Shown here in pieces: positions 34,423 through 47,103 of a stretch of DNA of 64,000 nucleotides; the first letter of the stretch is position 1, and each line of letters opens with the position of its first letter. The notes beneath the pieces were generated by a model. It was given only the letters and a program-made list of their open reading frames with translations. It was not told where the DNA came from and made no database searches. The stretch is from AP-15 sp963747735 (GTDB lineage: Bacteria; Pseudomonadota; Alphaproteobacteria; ATCC43930; CGMCC-115725): assembly GCA_963747735.1 (NCBI GenBank), contig CAVVGE010000015.1, forward strand, positions 62,001-126,000. The letters run 5' to 3'. Both the position numbers and the translations under genes were made by a program.

Positions 34423-34426
<4 letters not shown>
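33947..34426 (+). CDS. small membrane protein of unknown function
   Basis: I do not recognise this 159-residue protein. It has two adjacent hydrophobic segments (residues about 17-36 and 38-53) and a soluble C-terminal part (TRLELSETGLVAAGPLGAAIPWAELDRIKLAYYSTRRD..) that looks like a small beta-rich, PH-like domain of the kind seen in bacterial membrane proteins. Its ATG overlaps the deacetylase stop and its TGA overlaps the GTG of the ABC ATPase gene. It is thus the physical hinge between the glycan genes and the transporter genes. It may belong to either group. Confidence 0.7.
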
Positions 34427-36327
<1,901 letters not shown>

Positions 36328-36331
36328 GCGA

Positions 36332-38290
36332 GTGGCTGTGGCGCAGGCGCGGCGGACCGGCTGGCGGGCGGCGGTGTGCGCCGCGCTGCTGCTGGCAGCA
36401 GCCGGGGCGCGAGCCGATGGGCTGAAGGAGACGCCGTTTTTTGCCAAAGCGGTAGCGGCCGGCAAATTGCCCAAGGTCGAAGACCGGGTGCCGCAGGAGC
36501 CGGCCGTCGCTCATCCCGACCTCGCCGGCAAGCCGGGCGGCGAATTGCGGATGCTGATGGCCGGGCCAAAGGACACCCGGATGATGGTGGTCTACGCCTA
36601 CGCCCGGCTCGTCGGCTATACGCCCAAGCTCGAATTGCAGCCCGATATCGTGAAATCGATCGATGTCCAAGGCGGCCGCATCTTTACCTTTCATCTGCGT
36701 AAAGGAATGAAATGGTCGGACGGCCAGCCCTTTACCGCCGAAGATTTCCGCTATTGGTTCGAGGACGTGGCGCAGAACCCGCAATTGTCGCCATCGGGCC
36801 TGCCGGTGACGATGCTGCCGGAGGGCCAGCCGCCGCGCTTCGAAGTGTTGGACGACACGACGGTCCGCTATAGCTGGGAGCGCCCGAACCCGCTGTTTTT
36901 GCCCAATATCGCCGGCCCCGACCCGCTCTTTATTTATTGCCCTGCGCATTATCTGAAGCAGTTTCACGAGAAATATGCCGATCCGACGGCGCTGAAGGCA
37001 ATGATAAAAAAGGCCAAGGTGCGCAACTGGTCGGCCTTGCACACCCGCCTCGGCAACATGTACCGCAACGACAACCCCAATCTGCCGTCGCTCGATCCCT
37101 GGGTCCTGAAGACCAAGCCGCCGGCCGAGCGCGTCGTCTTCGATCGCAACCCCTATTACTATCGGGTGGACGGCAAGGGGCATCAGCTGCCCTATATCGA
37201 CCGCGTCGTCATGAACATGGCCGACAGCAAGATCATCCCGGCCAAGACCGGCGCCGGCGAAAGCGATCTGCAAGGCCGCTATTTGCGTTTCGACAACTAT
37301 ACTTTCTTAAAGCAGAGCGAGGCGCGCAACGACTTCCAAGTACGGCTGTGGCGCACCGGCCCCGGCAGCCAGCTGGCGCTTTATCCGAACCTCAACGTCA
37401 ACGATCCCGTGTGGCGCGCGCTGGTGCGCGACGGGCGCTTTCGCCGCGCCTTGTCGCTCGCGGTCGACCGGCACGAGATCAACCAGGTGATCTATTTCGG
37501 GCTGGCGATCGAGGGCCAGAACACGGTCCTGCCGCTGAGCCCGCTCTACCAGCCGCAATACCGTTCGGCCTGGGCGAGCTACGACATCGCCAAGGCCAAC
37601 GATCTGCTCGACCGGATCGGGTTGAAAAAAGGCGGCGGCGGTGTCCGCGAGCTGCCTGACGGCCGGCCGATGGACATTATTGTCGAGGATGCCGGTAAAT
37701 CGACCGAGCAATCCGATGTGCTCGAGCTGGTCCGCGATTCCTGGCGGCTGATCGGCATTCGCCTCTATGCGAAGCCGTCGCAGCTGACCCTGTTCCGACG
37801 GCGGGTGTTTGCCGGGGAAACCTTGATGTCGATCGACAAGGGCATCGAGAACGGTCTGGCCAATGCGTCCTCCTCGCCCTGGGAGTTCGCGCCGACCAGC
37901 CAGCAGCAGCTCGAATGGCCGAAATGGGGCCAGTATTACGAGACCAAGGGAAAAGCCGGCGAGGCCCCGGAGCTGCCCGCAGCGGTGCGCTTGAAAGAGC
38001 TCTACCAGAATTGGCTGGGATCGACCTCGCGCGAGGCGCAGACGCAGATTTGGCACGAAATGCTGCAAAGCTGGGCTGACGAGGTCTTTTCGATCGGCAC
38101 CGTCGCCGGGGTGCTGCAGCCGGTCGTGGTCAGCAACAAATTGCGCAACGTGCCGGAAAAAGGGATCTGGAACTGGGACCCCGGCGCCTATTTCGGCATC
38201 TACAAGCCGGACCAGTTCTGGTTCGACAACAGCGCGGCACATGTCAAATCGGCATCGGCCGGCGCCGTGCCGCCGAGCGCGACCCGCTGA
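36332..38290 (+). CDS. peptide-type ABC transporter substrate-binding protein (family 5)
   Basis: A periplasmic solute-binding protein of about 652 residues. A signal peptide (TGWRAAVCAALLLAAAGARA) precedes the mature part. Family-5 signatures are FTFHLRKGMKWSDGQPFTAEDFRYWFEDV, LSLAVDRHEINQVIY and NDLLDRIGL. It is longer than DppA/OppA and resembles the 600-650-residue binding proteins of Rhizobiales and Rhodospirillales, so the ligand may be a modified peptide or glycopeptide rather than a plain dipeptide. The start is GTG 36332, 4 bases after the ATPase stop. TTG 36314 or GTG 36338 are possible. The first permease follows 15 bases later. Confidence 0.92.
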   Translation: MAVAQARRTGWRAAVCAALLLAAAGARADGLKETPFFAKAVAAGKLPKVEDRVPQEPAVAHPDLAGKPGGELRMLMAGPKDTRMMVVYAYARLVGYTPKLELQPDIVKSIDVQGGRIFTFHLRKGMKWSDGQPFTAEDFRYWFEDVAQNPQLSPSGLPVTMLPEGQPPRFEVLDDTTVRYSWERPNPLFLPNIAGPDPLFIYCPAHYLKQFHEKYADPTALKAMIKKAKVRNWSALHTRLGNMYRNDNPNLPSLDPWVLKTKPPAERVVFDRNPYYYRVDGKGHQLPYIDRVVMNMADSKIIPAKTGAGESDLQGRYLRFDNYTFLKQSEARNDFQVRLWRTGPGSQLALYPNLNVNDPVWRALVRDGRFRRALSLAVDRHEINQVIYFGLAIEGQNTVLPLSPLYQPQYRSAWASYDIAKANDLLDRIGLKKGGGGVRELPDGRPMDIIVEDAGKSTEQSDVLELVRDSWRLIGIRLYAKPSQLTLFRRRVFAGETLMSIDKGIENGLANASSSPWEFAPTSQQQLEWPKWGQYYETKGKAGEAPELPAAVRLKELYQNWLGSTSREAQTQIWHEMLQSWADEVFSIGTVAGVLQPVVVSNKLRNVPEKGIWNWDPGAYFGIYKPDQFWFDNSAAHVKSASAGAVPPSATR

Positions 38291-38305
38291 GAGGCCGGAC
38301 CGACC

Positions 38306-39304
38306 ATGCTCAACTACATCATCCACCGCATCCTGATCATGATCCCGACGCTGATCGCGATCAGCGTCGTCATCTTTACGATCATCAATCTGCCGCAGGG
38401 CAACTACTTCACTACTTACGTTGCCGAATTGCAGGAAACCGGCGAGCCCGCCGACCTCGCCAAGATCCATTTTCTCGAAACCGAATACGGCTTCGACCGG
38501 CCGTTATGGGAGCAATACCTTTATTGGGCAAAGGGGTTGCTGCACGGCGATATGGGTTTTTCTTTTTCGTACAACCTGCCGGTCAACGAGGTGGTCGGCG
38601 ACCGGATGCTCCTGACCTTTATCGTTTCGTTTACGACGATCGTCTTTACCTATCTCGTCGCATTCCCGATCGGGGTTTATTCGGCGACCCACCAATATAG
38701 CTGGACCGACCACCTCTTGACCTTGATCGGGTTTCTCGGCTTGGCGACGCCGAGCTTTTTGCTGGCTCTCGTGCTGCTCTATTTGGCGAACGTCTATTTC
38801 GGGATTTCGATCGGCGGCTTGATGGACCCGCGCTATCTCGACAAGCCGTGGACCTGGCCGAAATTCCTGTCGCTGCTGGGGCATTTGTGGATCCCGGTCA
38901 TCGTCATCGGCATGGCCGGCACCGCCGGCATGATCCGCCGTCTGCGCGCCAACCTGCTCGACGAATTGCAAAAGCAATATGTCGTGACCGCCCGCGCCAA
39001 GGGCCTGCCGCCGGTGCGGCTGTTGTTCAAATACCCGCTGCGGATGTCGTTGAACCCGTTTATCTCCGATATCGGCTCGCTGCTGCCGCAGGTGATTTCG
39101 GGGGCGGCGATCGTCTCGGTGGTGATGTCGCTGCCGACCACCGGTCCGATGCTGCTCGAAGCGCTGCGCAGCCAGGACATGTATCTCGCCGGCTCGTTTC
39201 TGATGTTTATGGCGTTTATGACGGTGATCGGCGTGTTTGTTTCCGACATGGCGCTGGCGGTGCTCGACCCGCGCATCCGGCTTCAAGCCGGGCGGCGGCA
39301 TTGA
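38306..39304 (+). CDS. peptide-type ABC transporter permease (DppB-like)
   Basis: A 332-residue inner-membrane permease with six predicted helices. MLNYIIHRILIMIPTLIAISVVIFTIINL is the first, typical for DppB/OppB. The EAA loop that docks on the ATPase is RLRANLLDELQKQYVVTARAKGLPPVRLLFKYPLR. The C-terminus YLAGSFLMFMAFMTVIGVFVSDMALAVLDPRIRL is standard for the family. There is a clear ribosome site (GAGAGG) upstream, and the TGA overlaps the TTG start of the second permease. Confidence 0.95.
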   Translation: MLNYIIHRILIMIPTLIAISVVIFTIINLPQGNYFTTYVAELQETGEPADLAKIHFLETEYGFDRPLWEQYLYWAKGLLHGDMGFSFSYNLPVNEVVGDRMLLTFIVSFTTIVFTYLVAFPIGVYSATHQYSWTDHLLTLIGFLGLATPSFLLALVLLYLANVYFGISIGGLMDPRYLDKPWTWPKFLSLLGHLWIPVIVIGMAGTAGMIRRLRANLLDELQKQYVVTARAKGLPPVRLLFKYPLRMSLNPFISDIGSLLPQVISGAAIVSVVMSLPTTGPMLLEALRSQDMYLAGSFLMFMAFMTVIGVFVSDMALAVLDPRIRLQAGRRH

Positions 39305-40503
39305 GCGAGCTTAGCTTCGTTCCCGGCGGGACGCCGCCTCCGGCGGAAGGCGCGCCCTTGCCGCACTACGTCTCGGACGCCCCGTTCGACCCTTACCTCG
39401 TCGAGCCGATGACGGCGGCGCAAGAGCGCTTCTACATGGCGTCCGAGTGGCGGATGGTGTGGTGGAAATTGCGCCGCCACCGGGTCGCCGTCGTTGCCGG
39501 GGCGATCCTCCTGGTCATGTACCTGTCGATCCTGATCAGCGAGTTTCTCGCCCCCTACCCGCTCGACGCCCGCAACACCGACTTTATCTACGCGCCGCCG
39601 ATGCGGATCCATATTTTCGACGATAACGGCCGGCTCGCCGCGCCTTATGTGCTGGGCTACGATTATCACCTCGATATGAGCCGGTTGGCCCGGGTCTACA
39701 CGCCGAACCCGAATAAGCATCAAACGCTGCGGTTTTTCTGTCATGGCGGCGAGTACGATTTCTGGCACGTATTGCCCGGCGATCTGCACCTCGCCTGCGC
39801 CGCCAAGGGCGGGCAGCTGTTTCTGCTCGGCACCGACCGGCTCGGCCGCGACATGCTTTCGCGCATCCTGTACGGGGCGCGGATCTCGCTGACGATCGGG
39901 CTCCTCGGCGTCTCGGTCAGCTTTACCCTCGGCATCCTGATCGGCGGGATCGCCGGCTATTACGGCGGCTGGACCGACATCCTCATTCAGCGCGGGATCG
40001 AGGTCGTCCAGTCCTTCCCGCATCTGCCGCTGTGGATGGCGTTGTCGGCGATCCTGCCGGTCAGCTGGAGCCCGGTCCTCGTCTATATCGGCATCACCGT
40101 GATCCTCGGCATGATCGAGTGGACGCATCTGGCGCGCGCCGTGCGCTCGAAATTGCTGGCCTTGCGCGAGGAGGATTTTTGCACCGCGGCGGTGCTGATG
40201 GGCGCGCGCCCGGCGCGCATCATCGGCCGCCATCTGCTGCCGAGCTTTATGAGCCACCTGATCGCCTCGGCGACCTTGGTGATCCCCAGCATGATCCTCG
40301 GCGAGACCGCGCTCTCGTTCCTCGGCCTCGGCTTGCGCCCGCCGATGACGAGCTGGGGCGTGCTCTTGAACGAGGCCCAGAACATCAATGTCGTCGCACT
40401 CTACCCGTGGCTGATGCTGCCGGTCGCCGCCGTCATCGTCACGGTGCTCGCCTTCAATTTTTTCGGCGACGGGCTGCGCGACGCCGCCGACCCCTACCAC
40501 TGA
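39301..40503 (+). CDS. peptide-type ABC transporter permease (DppC-like)
   Basis: A 400-residue permease. After the first helix (VAVVAGAILLVMYLSILISEFLAPYPLDARN) there is an unusually long periplasmic insertion (about residues 82-180: FIYAPPMRIHIFDDNGRLAAPYV.., HQTLRFFCHGGEYDFWHVLPG) before the canonical FLLGTDRLGRDMLSRILYGARISL. The EAA loop is RAVRSKLLALREEDFCTAAVLMGARPARIIGRHLLPSF. Such loop insertions occur in YejE-like permeases and may contact the binding protein. The start is TTG 39301 overlapping the previous stop. It is the last gene of the transporter unit and converges on the MBL hydrolase. Confidence 0.94.
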   Translation: MSELSFVPGGTPPPAEGAPLPHYVSDAPFDPYLVEPMTAAQERFYMASEWRMVWWKLRRHRVAVVAGAILLVMYLSILISEFLAPYPLDARNTDFIYAPPMRIHIFDDNGRLAAPYVLGYDYHLDMSRLARVYTPNPNKHQTLRFFCHGGEYDFWHVLPGDLHLACAAKGGQLFLLGTDRLGRDMLSRILYGARISLTIGLLGVSVSFTLGILIGGIAGYYGGWTDILIQRGIEVVQSFPHLPLWMALSAILPVSWSPVLVYIGITVILGMIEWTHLARAVRSKLLALREEDFCTAAVLMGARPARIIGRHLLPSFMSHLIASATLVIPSMILGETALSFLGLGLRPPMTSWGVLLNEAQNINVVALYPWLMLPVAAVIVTVLAFNFFGDGLRDAADPYH

Positions 40504-40512
40504 GCCGCACTC

Positions 40513-41343
40513 TCAGGGCCGCAGCACCAGCCCTTCCTGGGCGACGACGGTGCCGGGGCGAGCCGCACCCGCGGCGGCGGCGACCCGGTCCATAAACGCG
40601 TCGTCATGGCCGGGGTCGTGGTGGAAGATGACCAGTGTGCCCACCTTTGCCGCATCGGCCAGGCGCACGCCTTCCTCCCAGGTCGAATGGCCCCAATCCT
40701 TGTGGGACGGATATTCGGCGTCGGTGTAGGTGGCGTCGTAGATCATCAGATCGGCATGGTCGGCCAGACCCAGCACATTGCGGTCGAGGCCGCCCGGCCG
40801 CTGCTCGGTATCGGTGATATAGGTCACCGTCTTGCCGGCAAATTCGATGCGATACCCGGTGGCGCCGTTCGGGTGGTTCAACGCAGCGGTCGCGATCCGG
40901 ATGCCGGGATGCGGCGTCAAGGCGGCGCCGGCGGCAAAATCGACAAACCGGATCTTGGCGGCAAAGATACCCATCGGCACCGGGAACAACGGCGCGATCA
41001 TCGTTTTCTTGAGCACCGCTTCGATGCGGACCCCATTCAAATGGCCGGCCCAGATGCGGATTTGGCTGCGCAAATCATAGCACGGGGCAAAAAACGGCAA
41101 GCCGCAGACATGGTCGAAATGGGTGTGGCTGAAAAACAGGTCGAGCTCGACCGGCGCCGCCGCGCGCATCAGCTCGTTGCCGGCCACGCGCAGCCCGGTG
41201 CCGCCGTCGAACAGCATCAGCCGCTCGCCGCATCTGATCTCGACGCAAGAGGTGTTGCCGCCATAGCGCACGGTGTCGGGCCCCGGGCAGGCGATGCTGC
41301 CGCGCACGCCCCAAAACCGCACCGAATAATCCGAATGGGCCAA
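40513..41343 (-). CDS. MBL-fold metallo-hydrolase
   Basis: A 276-residue metallo-beta-lactamase-fold protein. The metal ligands are in FFSHTHFDHVCGLPFF (HxHxDH). Further His/Asp are seen in TYITDTEQRPG, the DATYTD and DWGHSTWEE region, and VIFHHDPGHDD. The N-terminus VRFWGVRGSIACPGPDTVRYGGNTSCVEIR identifies the group of cytoplasmic MBL proteins related to PhnP and RNase Z that are sometimes fused to response regulators. The true substrate of this group is not established. The upstream interval is AT-richer than average and probably holds its promoter. It ends 9 bases from the convergent permease gene. Confidence 0.9.
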   Translation of the reverse strand: MAHSDYSVRFWGVRGSIACPGPDTVRYGGNTSCVEIRCGERLMLFDGGTGLRVAGNELMRAAAPVELDLFFSHTHFDHVCGLPFFAPCYDLRSQIRIWAGHLNGVRIEAVLKKTMIAPLFPVPMGIFAAKIRFVDFAAGAALTPHPGIRIATAALNHPNGATGYRIEFAGKTVTYITDTEQRPGGLDRNVLGLADHADLMIYDATYTDAEYPSHKDWGHSTWEEGVRLADAAKVGTLVIFHHDPGHDDAFMDRVAAAAGAARPGTVVAQEGLVLRP

Positions 41344-41523
41344 GGCCCAATCCCTCGCCGCGTCACGCTACGACCAATATATCGTTGAAATTCGGAAAAA
41401 AAGCTAGACGGCACGGCGCGAGCTGCGGGCTTTGACGTTTTTTTTCGGGATGTTCATCTAAACCTGTCGTTAACCAGATCGGCTTAGTCAGGGAGCGGTC
41501 CCCCCAACCGCAACGAGAAACCG
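41344..41523. promoter_or_regulatory. AT-rich divergent intergenic region
   Basis: This 180-base interval lies between the minus-strand MBL gene and the plus-strand small-protein gene. It is visibly AT-richer than the flanking genes, with runs such as GACGTTTTTTTT near 41434 and TCGTTAACCAGATCGGC near 41467. It should contain both promoters. No hexamer pair is convincing enough to name. Confidence 0.4.
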
Positions 41524-41742
41524 ATGCTGCCACCCGATTATCAAGATGCCATCGCGACATTTTTGCGCACCAAGGGCGTTACGCGCTGCCCGACGGTATG
41601 CGTGGTCCCGACCCAGGCGACGGTCGCCGAAGCCGATCGCGCGGCCTATCGCGACTATGTGGCGGCACGCGAGGCGGAACGCCGCGAAAGGTTGAAATCC
41701 TCGCAAGAGGCGGCTCGTTTACCGGTGCCGACACTGCTATAG
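41524..41742 (+). CDS. small conserved-looking hypothetical protein
   Basis: A 72-residue protein with a structured-looking N-terminal half (PDYQDAIATFLRTKGVTRCPTVCVVPTQATVAEADRAAYRDYVAAREAERRERL) and a charged helical C-terminus. The motif TRCPTVCVVPTQA with two cysteines and the helix after it recall short hypothetical proteins found in Rhizobiales and Rhodospirillales genomes. I cannot assign a function. It is preceded by an AT-rich promoter-like region. It ends 20 bases before the flavin monooxygenase ATG, so the two may share a transcript. Confidence 0.65.
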   Translation: MLPPDYQDAIATFLRTKGVTRCPTVCVVPTQATVAEADRAAYRDYVAAREAERRERLKSSQEAARLPVPTLL

Positions 41743-41762
41743 CTGTTGCCGAGGAAGCTGCC

Positions 41763-42986
41763 ATGGCTGCCGACGACATCTCCGTGCGCTGCTGCATCGC
41801 CGGCGGCGGCCCTGCCGGCATGATGCTGGGCCTGCTGCTGGCGCGCGCTGGCGTCGCAGTGCTGGTGCTCGAAAAGCACGCCGATTTTTTGCGCGATTTT
41901 CGCGGCGACACGATCCACGCTTCGACCCTCGAAATCATGCATGAGCTCGGCCTGCTCGACGAATTTTTGCGCCGGCCGCATCAGGAGGTGCGGCAGTTCG
42001 GCGCCCAGATCGGCGGCGCCTTTCTCGACATCGCCGATTTTACCCACTTGCCGACCCACTGCCGCTTTATCGCCTTGATGCCACAATGGGATTTCTTGAG
42101 CTTCGTGGCCGAAGCGGCGCGCCGCTATCCGGCGTTTCGGCTCGAAATGGAGGCCGAGGTTACCGATCTGGTCGAGACCGGCGGGCGGGTGACCGGGTTG
42201 CGCGCCGAGACCCCGGAGGGCGAGCTGCTCGTGCATGCCGATCTCGTCGTCGGCGCCGATGGGCGGCATTCGACGGTGCGCGAAAAGGCAGGGCTCCGGG
42301 GTGTCGATTTCGGCGCGCCGATGGATGTGTTGTGGACGCGGGTGTCGCGGCGGCCGGGCGATCCGGGGCAGATCCTGGGGCGGGCGGAAGCCGGCCGGTT
42401 TCTCGTGATGCTCGATCGCGGCGACTATTGGCAATGCGCGTTCGTGATCCCGAAGGGCGGGTTCGACGAGCTCAAGGGCCGCGGCTTGCCGGCCTTCCGC
42501 GACGAGGTCGTGGCGCTGGCACCCTATCTCGCCGACCGGATCGGCGAAATCGACGACTGGTCGCAGGTCAAGCTGTTGACCGTCTCAGTCGATCGGCTGC
42601 AGAGGTGGCACCGGCCGGGCCTCTTGTGCATCGGCGACGCCGCCCACGCGATGTCGCCGGTCGGCGGCGTCGGCATCAACCTCGCGATCCAGGATGCGGT
42701 TGCCGCCGCCAACATCTTGGCTGCGCGGCTGCTGCAAGGAGCGGCTTCGGACGACGATCTGCACCGGGTCCAGCGCCGTCGCACCTTCCCGACCTGGGCG
42801 ACCCAGCGCTTGCAGCTGTTCATCCAGAACCGGGTGATCCGCCGCGTCCTGCAGCACGATGCGCGGCCGAAGCCGCCCTTTGCTTTCAAGCTCTTGGGCT
42901 GGTTGCCGTTTCTGCGCCGCATCCCGGCCCGGCTGATCGGCCTCGGTTTTCGCCCGGAGCACGTCGAGATTTCCGCCCAGGCTTGA
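41763..42986 (+). CDS. FAD-dependent aromatic-ring-type monooxygenase
   Basis: A 407-residue class A flavoprotein monooxygenase. The N-terminal FAD-binding fold is CCIAGGGPAGMMLGLLLARAGVAVLVLEKH. DLVVGADGRHSTVREKAG is the DG motif that contacts FAD and NADPH, and GLLCIGDAAHAMSPVGGVGINLAIQDAV is the GD motif. Such enzymes hydroxylate aromatic or polyketide substrates; the substrate here is unknown. The ATG at 41763 follows GAGGAAG by about 7 bases and agrees with the start of homology. The genes downstream (amidase, FMN protein) do not point to a single pathway. Confidence 0.92.
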   Translation: MAADDISVRCCIAGGGPAGMMLGLLLARAGVAVLVLEKHADFLRDFRGDTIHASTLEIMHELGLLDEFLRRPHQEVRQFGAQIGGAFLDIADFTHLPTHCRFIALMPQWDFLSFVAEAARRYPAFRLEMEAEVTDLVETGGRVTGLRAETPEGELLVHADLVVGADGRHSTVREKAGLRGVDFGAPMDVLWTRVSRRPGDPGQILGRAEAGRFLVMLDRGDYWQCAFVIPKGGFDELKGRGLPAFRDEVVALAPYLADRIGEIDDWSQVKLLTVSVDRLQRWHRPGLLCIGDAAHAMSPVGGVGINLAIQDAVAAANILAARLLQGAASDDDLHRVQRRRTFPTWATQRLQLFIQNRVIRRVLQHDARPKPPFAFKLLGWLPFLRRIPARLIGLGFRPEHVEISAQA

Positions 42987-43044
42987 TGCCGGCGCGGCAA
43001 TCGTTCTCTAATCGCGCTCCCGCTGCCGGCAAGGGAGCAACGCG

Positions 43045-43230
43045 ATGAACTCCGAGGATCTCAGCCGCGAGGCCGCTGAAATCGGTCTCGACCTCAACCC
43101 GCACGAACTCAGGCAATTGGCGCGGGCGACGGCGCTGGCGCGGCGTCTCGCCGATCGGCTGCCGCGCGACCTGCCGCTCGACGCGGAGCCGGCGCTGGTG
43201 TTGCGCTTGCGGCGGCGGGTGCCGCAATGA
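43045..43230 (+). CDS. small protein paired with amidase (GatC/DUF4089-like)
   Basis: A 61-residue helical protein (MNSEDLSREAAEIGLDLNPHELRQLARATALARRLADRLP..). Its size, position directly before an amidase and ATGA overlap with it match the short AtzE-type partner proteins (DUF4089 or GatC-like) that stabilise amidase subunits in some hydrolases. The similarity is judged only from length, helix pattern and context. It could equally be an unrelated small protein. A ribosome site (AAGGGAG) precedes the ATG. Confidence 0.65.
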   Translation: MNSEDLSREAAEIGLDLNPHELRQLARATALARRLADRLPRDLPLDAEPALVLRLRRRVPQ

Positions 43231-44627
43231 GCGCGGCGCTCGCCTATCTCGGGCTCGCCGAGGCGGCCCGGCAAATCCGCCGCCGCGAGCTGTCGCCGGT
43301 CGCGCTGGCCCACGCGCTGATCGGCCGCATCGAGCAGCTCGATCCGGCGCTCAATGCATTCCTGCGGTTCACACCCGAGGCCGCGCTGGGAGAGGCCAAG
43401 GCAGCCGAAGCCGAGATCGCCGCCGGGCGTTATCGCGGCCCGATGCACGGCATCCCCTACGCGCTCAAGGACATCATCGATTATGCCGGGCTGCCGACGA
43501 CCGCGCATTCCAAGGTGCTCGCCGGCAATATCGCCAAGGAGGACGCTTTTGTCGCGGCGCGGCTAAAGGCGGCGGGCGGGGTCCATCTCGGCAAACTGTC
43601 GACGCATGAATTCGCGATCGGCGGACCGAGCTTCGACCTGCCGTGGCCGCCGGCGCGCAACCCGTGGAACCGCGAGCATTTCCCGGGCGGCTCGTCGAGC
43701 GGGTCGGGTGCGGGTCTCGCCGCCGGTTTTTTCCCGGCCGCCCTCGGCACCGATACCGGCGGCTCGGTGCGCAACCCGGCCTCGATGTGCGGTATCGCCG
43801 GGATGAAGCCGACCTATGGCCGGGTCAGCCGGCGCGGCGTCGTGCCCTTGGCGCAATCCCTCGACCATGTCGGGCCGATGACCCGCACGGTGCGCGACAA
43901 CGCGATGCTGCTGGCGGTGATCGCCGGCCACGACCCGCAAGATCCCGCGAGCGCCGACGAGCCGGTCGACGACTATCTCGCCGCGATCGACCAAGGGGTG
44001 CGCGGCTTGCGGATCGGCGCTCTGCGCCATTTCTACACCGATGATTGCGCGGCCGATCCGGAGCAGAGCGCCGCCATCGAAGACGCGCTCGCGATCTGGC
44101 GCGACGCCGGCGCCGTCATCGACGACGTCCGGCTGCCGCCGCTCGAAACGTGGAACGCGCCGACCCGCGTCATCATCGCCGCCGAGGCGTTTGCCGTGCA
44201 CGAGCGCTGGCTGCGCGAGCGGCCGGGCGATTACGGCGCGCGCGGCCGCGAACGGCTGCTGCAAGGGGCATTGCTGCGCGCCGCCGACTACATTCAGGCG
44301 CAGCGCCAGCGCTCGCAGCTGACCCGGCTGATGGCCGAGGCGATGCGCGGTTTCGACGCGCTCGTGACGGTATCGAGCCACGACCCCGCGCCCCGCATCG
44401 ACGACGATACGGCACTCGCCCATGCTTATGAACGCCAGGCCCGCATGCCGTTCAACCTGACGGGCTACCCGGCGCTCGTCATCCCGGCCGGCTTCACCCG
44501 CGCCCAGCACCTGCCCTTGTCCGTGCAGATCGTCGGCCACCCGTTTGAGGAGGCGGCGGTTTATCGCATCGCTCAGGCGTACGAAGCCGCCACCCATTGG
44601 GTCGACCGGCACCCGCCGCTCGAATGA
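43227..44627 (+). CDS. amidase-signature family hydrolase
   Basis: A 466-residue amidase-signature enzyme. The Ser-cisSer-Lys triad is visible as Lys81 (GIPYALKDIID), the cis-Ser in FPGGSSSGSGAGLAAG (around Ser157) and nucleophile Ser180 in GTDTGGSVRNPAS. The rest fits the AtzF/GatA-like group (GIAGMKPTYGRVSRRGVVPLAQSLDHVGPM; FNLTGYPALVIPAGF). It hydrolyses an amide or related C-N bond. It is not obviously GatA, because gatB and a bona fide gatC are absent. Both neighbours overlap it by ATGA, so it is in a three-gene unit. Confidence 0.92.
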   Translation: MSAALAYLGLAEAARQIRRRELSPVALAHALIGRIEQLDPALNAFLRFTPEAALGEAKAAEAEIAAGRYRGPMHGIPYALKDIIDYAGLPTTAHSKVLAGNIAKEDAFVAARLKAAGGVHLGKLSTHEFAIGGPSFDLPWPPARNPWNREHFPGGSSSGSGAGLAAGFFPAALGTDTGGSVRNPASMCGIAGMKPTYGRVSRRGVVPLAQSLDHVGPMTRTVRDNAMLLAVIAGHDPQDPASADEPVDDYLAAIDQGVRGLRIGALRHFYTDDCAADPEQSAAIEDALAIWRDAGAVIDDVRLPPLETWNAPTRVIIAAEAFAVHERWLRERPGDYGARGRERLLQGALLRAADYIQAQRQRSQLTRLMAEAMRGFDALVTVSSHDPAPRIDDDTALAHAYERQARMPFNLTGYPALVIPAGFTRAQHLPLSVQIVGHPFEEAAVYRIAQAYEAATHWVDRHPPLE

Positions 44628-45340
44628 GCCCGCGCGCGCAAGATCCCGACGCCGCGATGATCGCCCGGCGGCTGGTGCGAGGCTGCGACCGGGCGGCGCT
44701 CGCCACCAGCCTCGAGGGCGCGCCCTATGCCTCGCTCGTGCTGGTCGCGGCCGATCTCGACGCGAGCCCGCTGCTGCTGCTCTCCGATCTCGCTCAGCAT
44801 AGCCGCAACATCGCCTTCGACCCGCGCGTCTCGCTGCTCTTCGACGGCACCGCCGGTCATGACGACCCGCTCGCCGGCCCGCGCCTCACCCTGCTCGGGC
44901 GGGCCGAAGCTGTCGCGCAGCCGGGTTTGCGCGAGCGCTTTGTCCGGCGCCACCCGACGAGCGCCGCCTATGCCGGGTTTGCCGATTTCCGGCTCTACCG
45001 CGTCGCCGCCGAGCGCGGGCATCTGGTTGGCGGCTTTGGCCGGATCGAGTGGCTCGACCGGAGCCGGCTGCGGCTTGGCGGCGATGTTGCGGCATTTGCC
45101 GCGGCGGAGGCGGCGATCGTCGCCGAGATCAACCGCGATCGCGCCGAATTGATCGCGTCGCTGGCAAAGCGGTCGCCGGGGCGCACGGGCGAAGGCTGGC
45201 GGATGACCGGCCTCGACCCGGAAGGGGCCGATCTGCGGTGCGGTGGCGAGACCGCCCGGCTCGATTTCGCGACCGCTGCTGCTACACCGGAAGCAGCGCG
45301 CACGAAGCTCTGCGAGGTTGTTGACACCGCGCGTAAATAA
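44624..45340 (+). CDS. pyridoxamine-phosphate-oxidase-fold protein with DUF2470 domain (HugZ-like)
   Basis: A 238-residue FMN-binding split-barrel protein. The N-terminal PNPOx-like domain has ATSLEGAPYASLVLVAADLDASPLLLLSDLAQHSRN and DPRVSLLF. A C-terminal DUF2470-type domain follows (IVAEINRDRAELIASLAK, MTGLDPEGADLRCGGETARLDF). This arrangement is found in HugZ/HutZ heme-utilisation proteins and in alphaproteobacterial homologues of unknown function. The ATG overlaps the amidase stop. No heme uptake gene is nearby, so a general flavin oxidoreductase role is possible. Confidence 0.88.
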   Translation: MSPRAQDPDAAMIARRLVRGCDRAALATSLEGAPYASLVLVAADLDASPLLLLSDLAQHSRNIAFDPRVSLLFDGTAGHDDPLAGPRLTLLGRAEAVAQPGLRERFVRRHPTSAAYAGFADFRLYRVAAERGHLVGGFGRIEWLDRSRLRLGGDVAAFAAAEAAIVAEINRDRAELIASLAKRSPGRTGEGWRMTGLDPEGADLRCGGETARLDFATAAATPEAARTKLCEVVDTARK

Positions 45341-45473
45341 CGCAGTACCGGGTAGAACTTTTGACAGAAGCGGCAGTGTATGATACGGGCGCGGCGACAA
45401 ATGGGGCGCGGACGTGCCCAAGGCGCGCCGGGCCTGCCCCCAGGAGGAAATGTCGCATGAAGAGGACGATCCG

Positions 45474-47076
<1,603 letters not shown>

Positions 47077-47103
47077 CCATAGCCGCTGCCGAGCAGGAAG
47101 CGA

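Noticed and set aside
43227..44627. The amidase as GatA of the tRNA-dependent amidotransferase
   Set aside because: No gatB is adjacent, the small upstream protein is not a clear GatC, and sequence details fit a general amidase.
45361..45384. TTGACA at 45361 with TATGAT at 45379 as a pckA promoter
   Set aside because: The spacing is only 12 bases, far below the 16-18 needed, so the pair is not a credible sigma-70 promoter even though a promoter must lie in this region.
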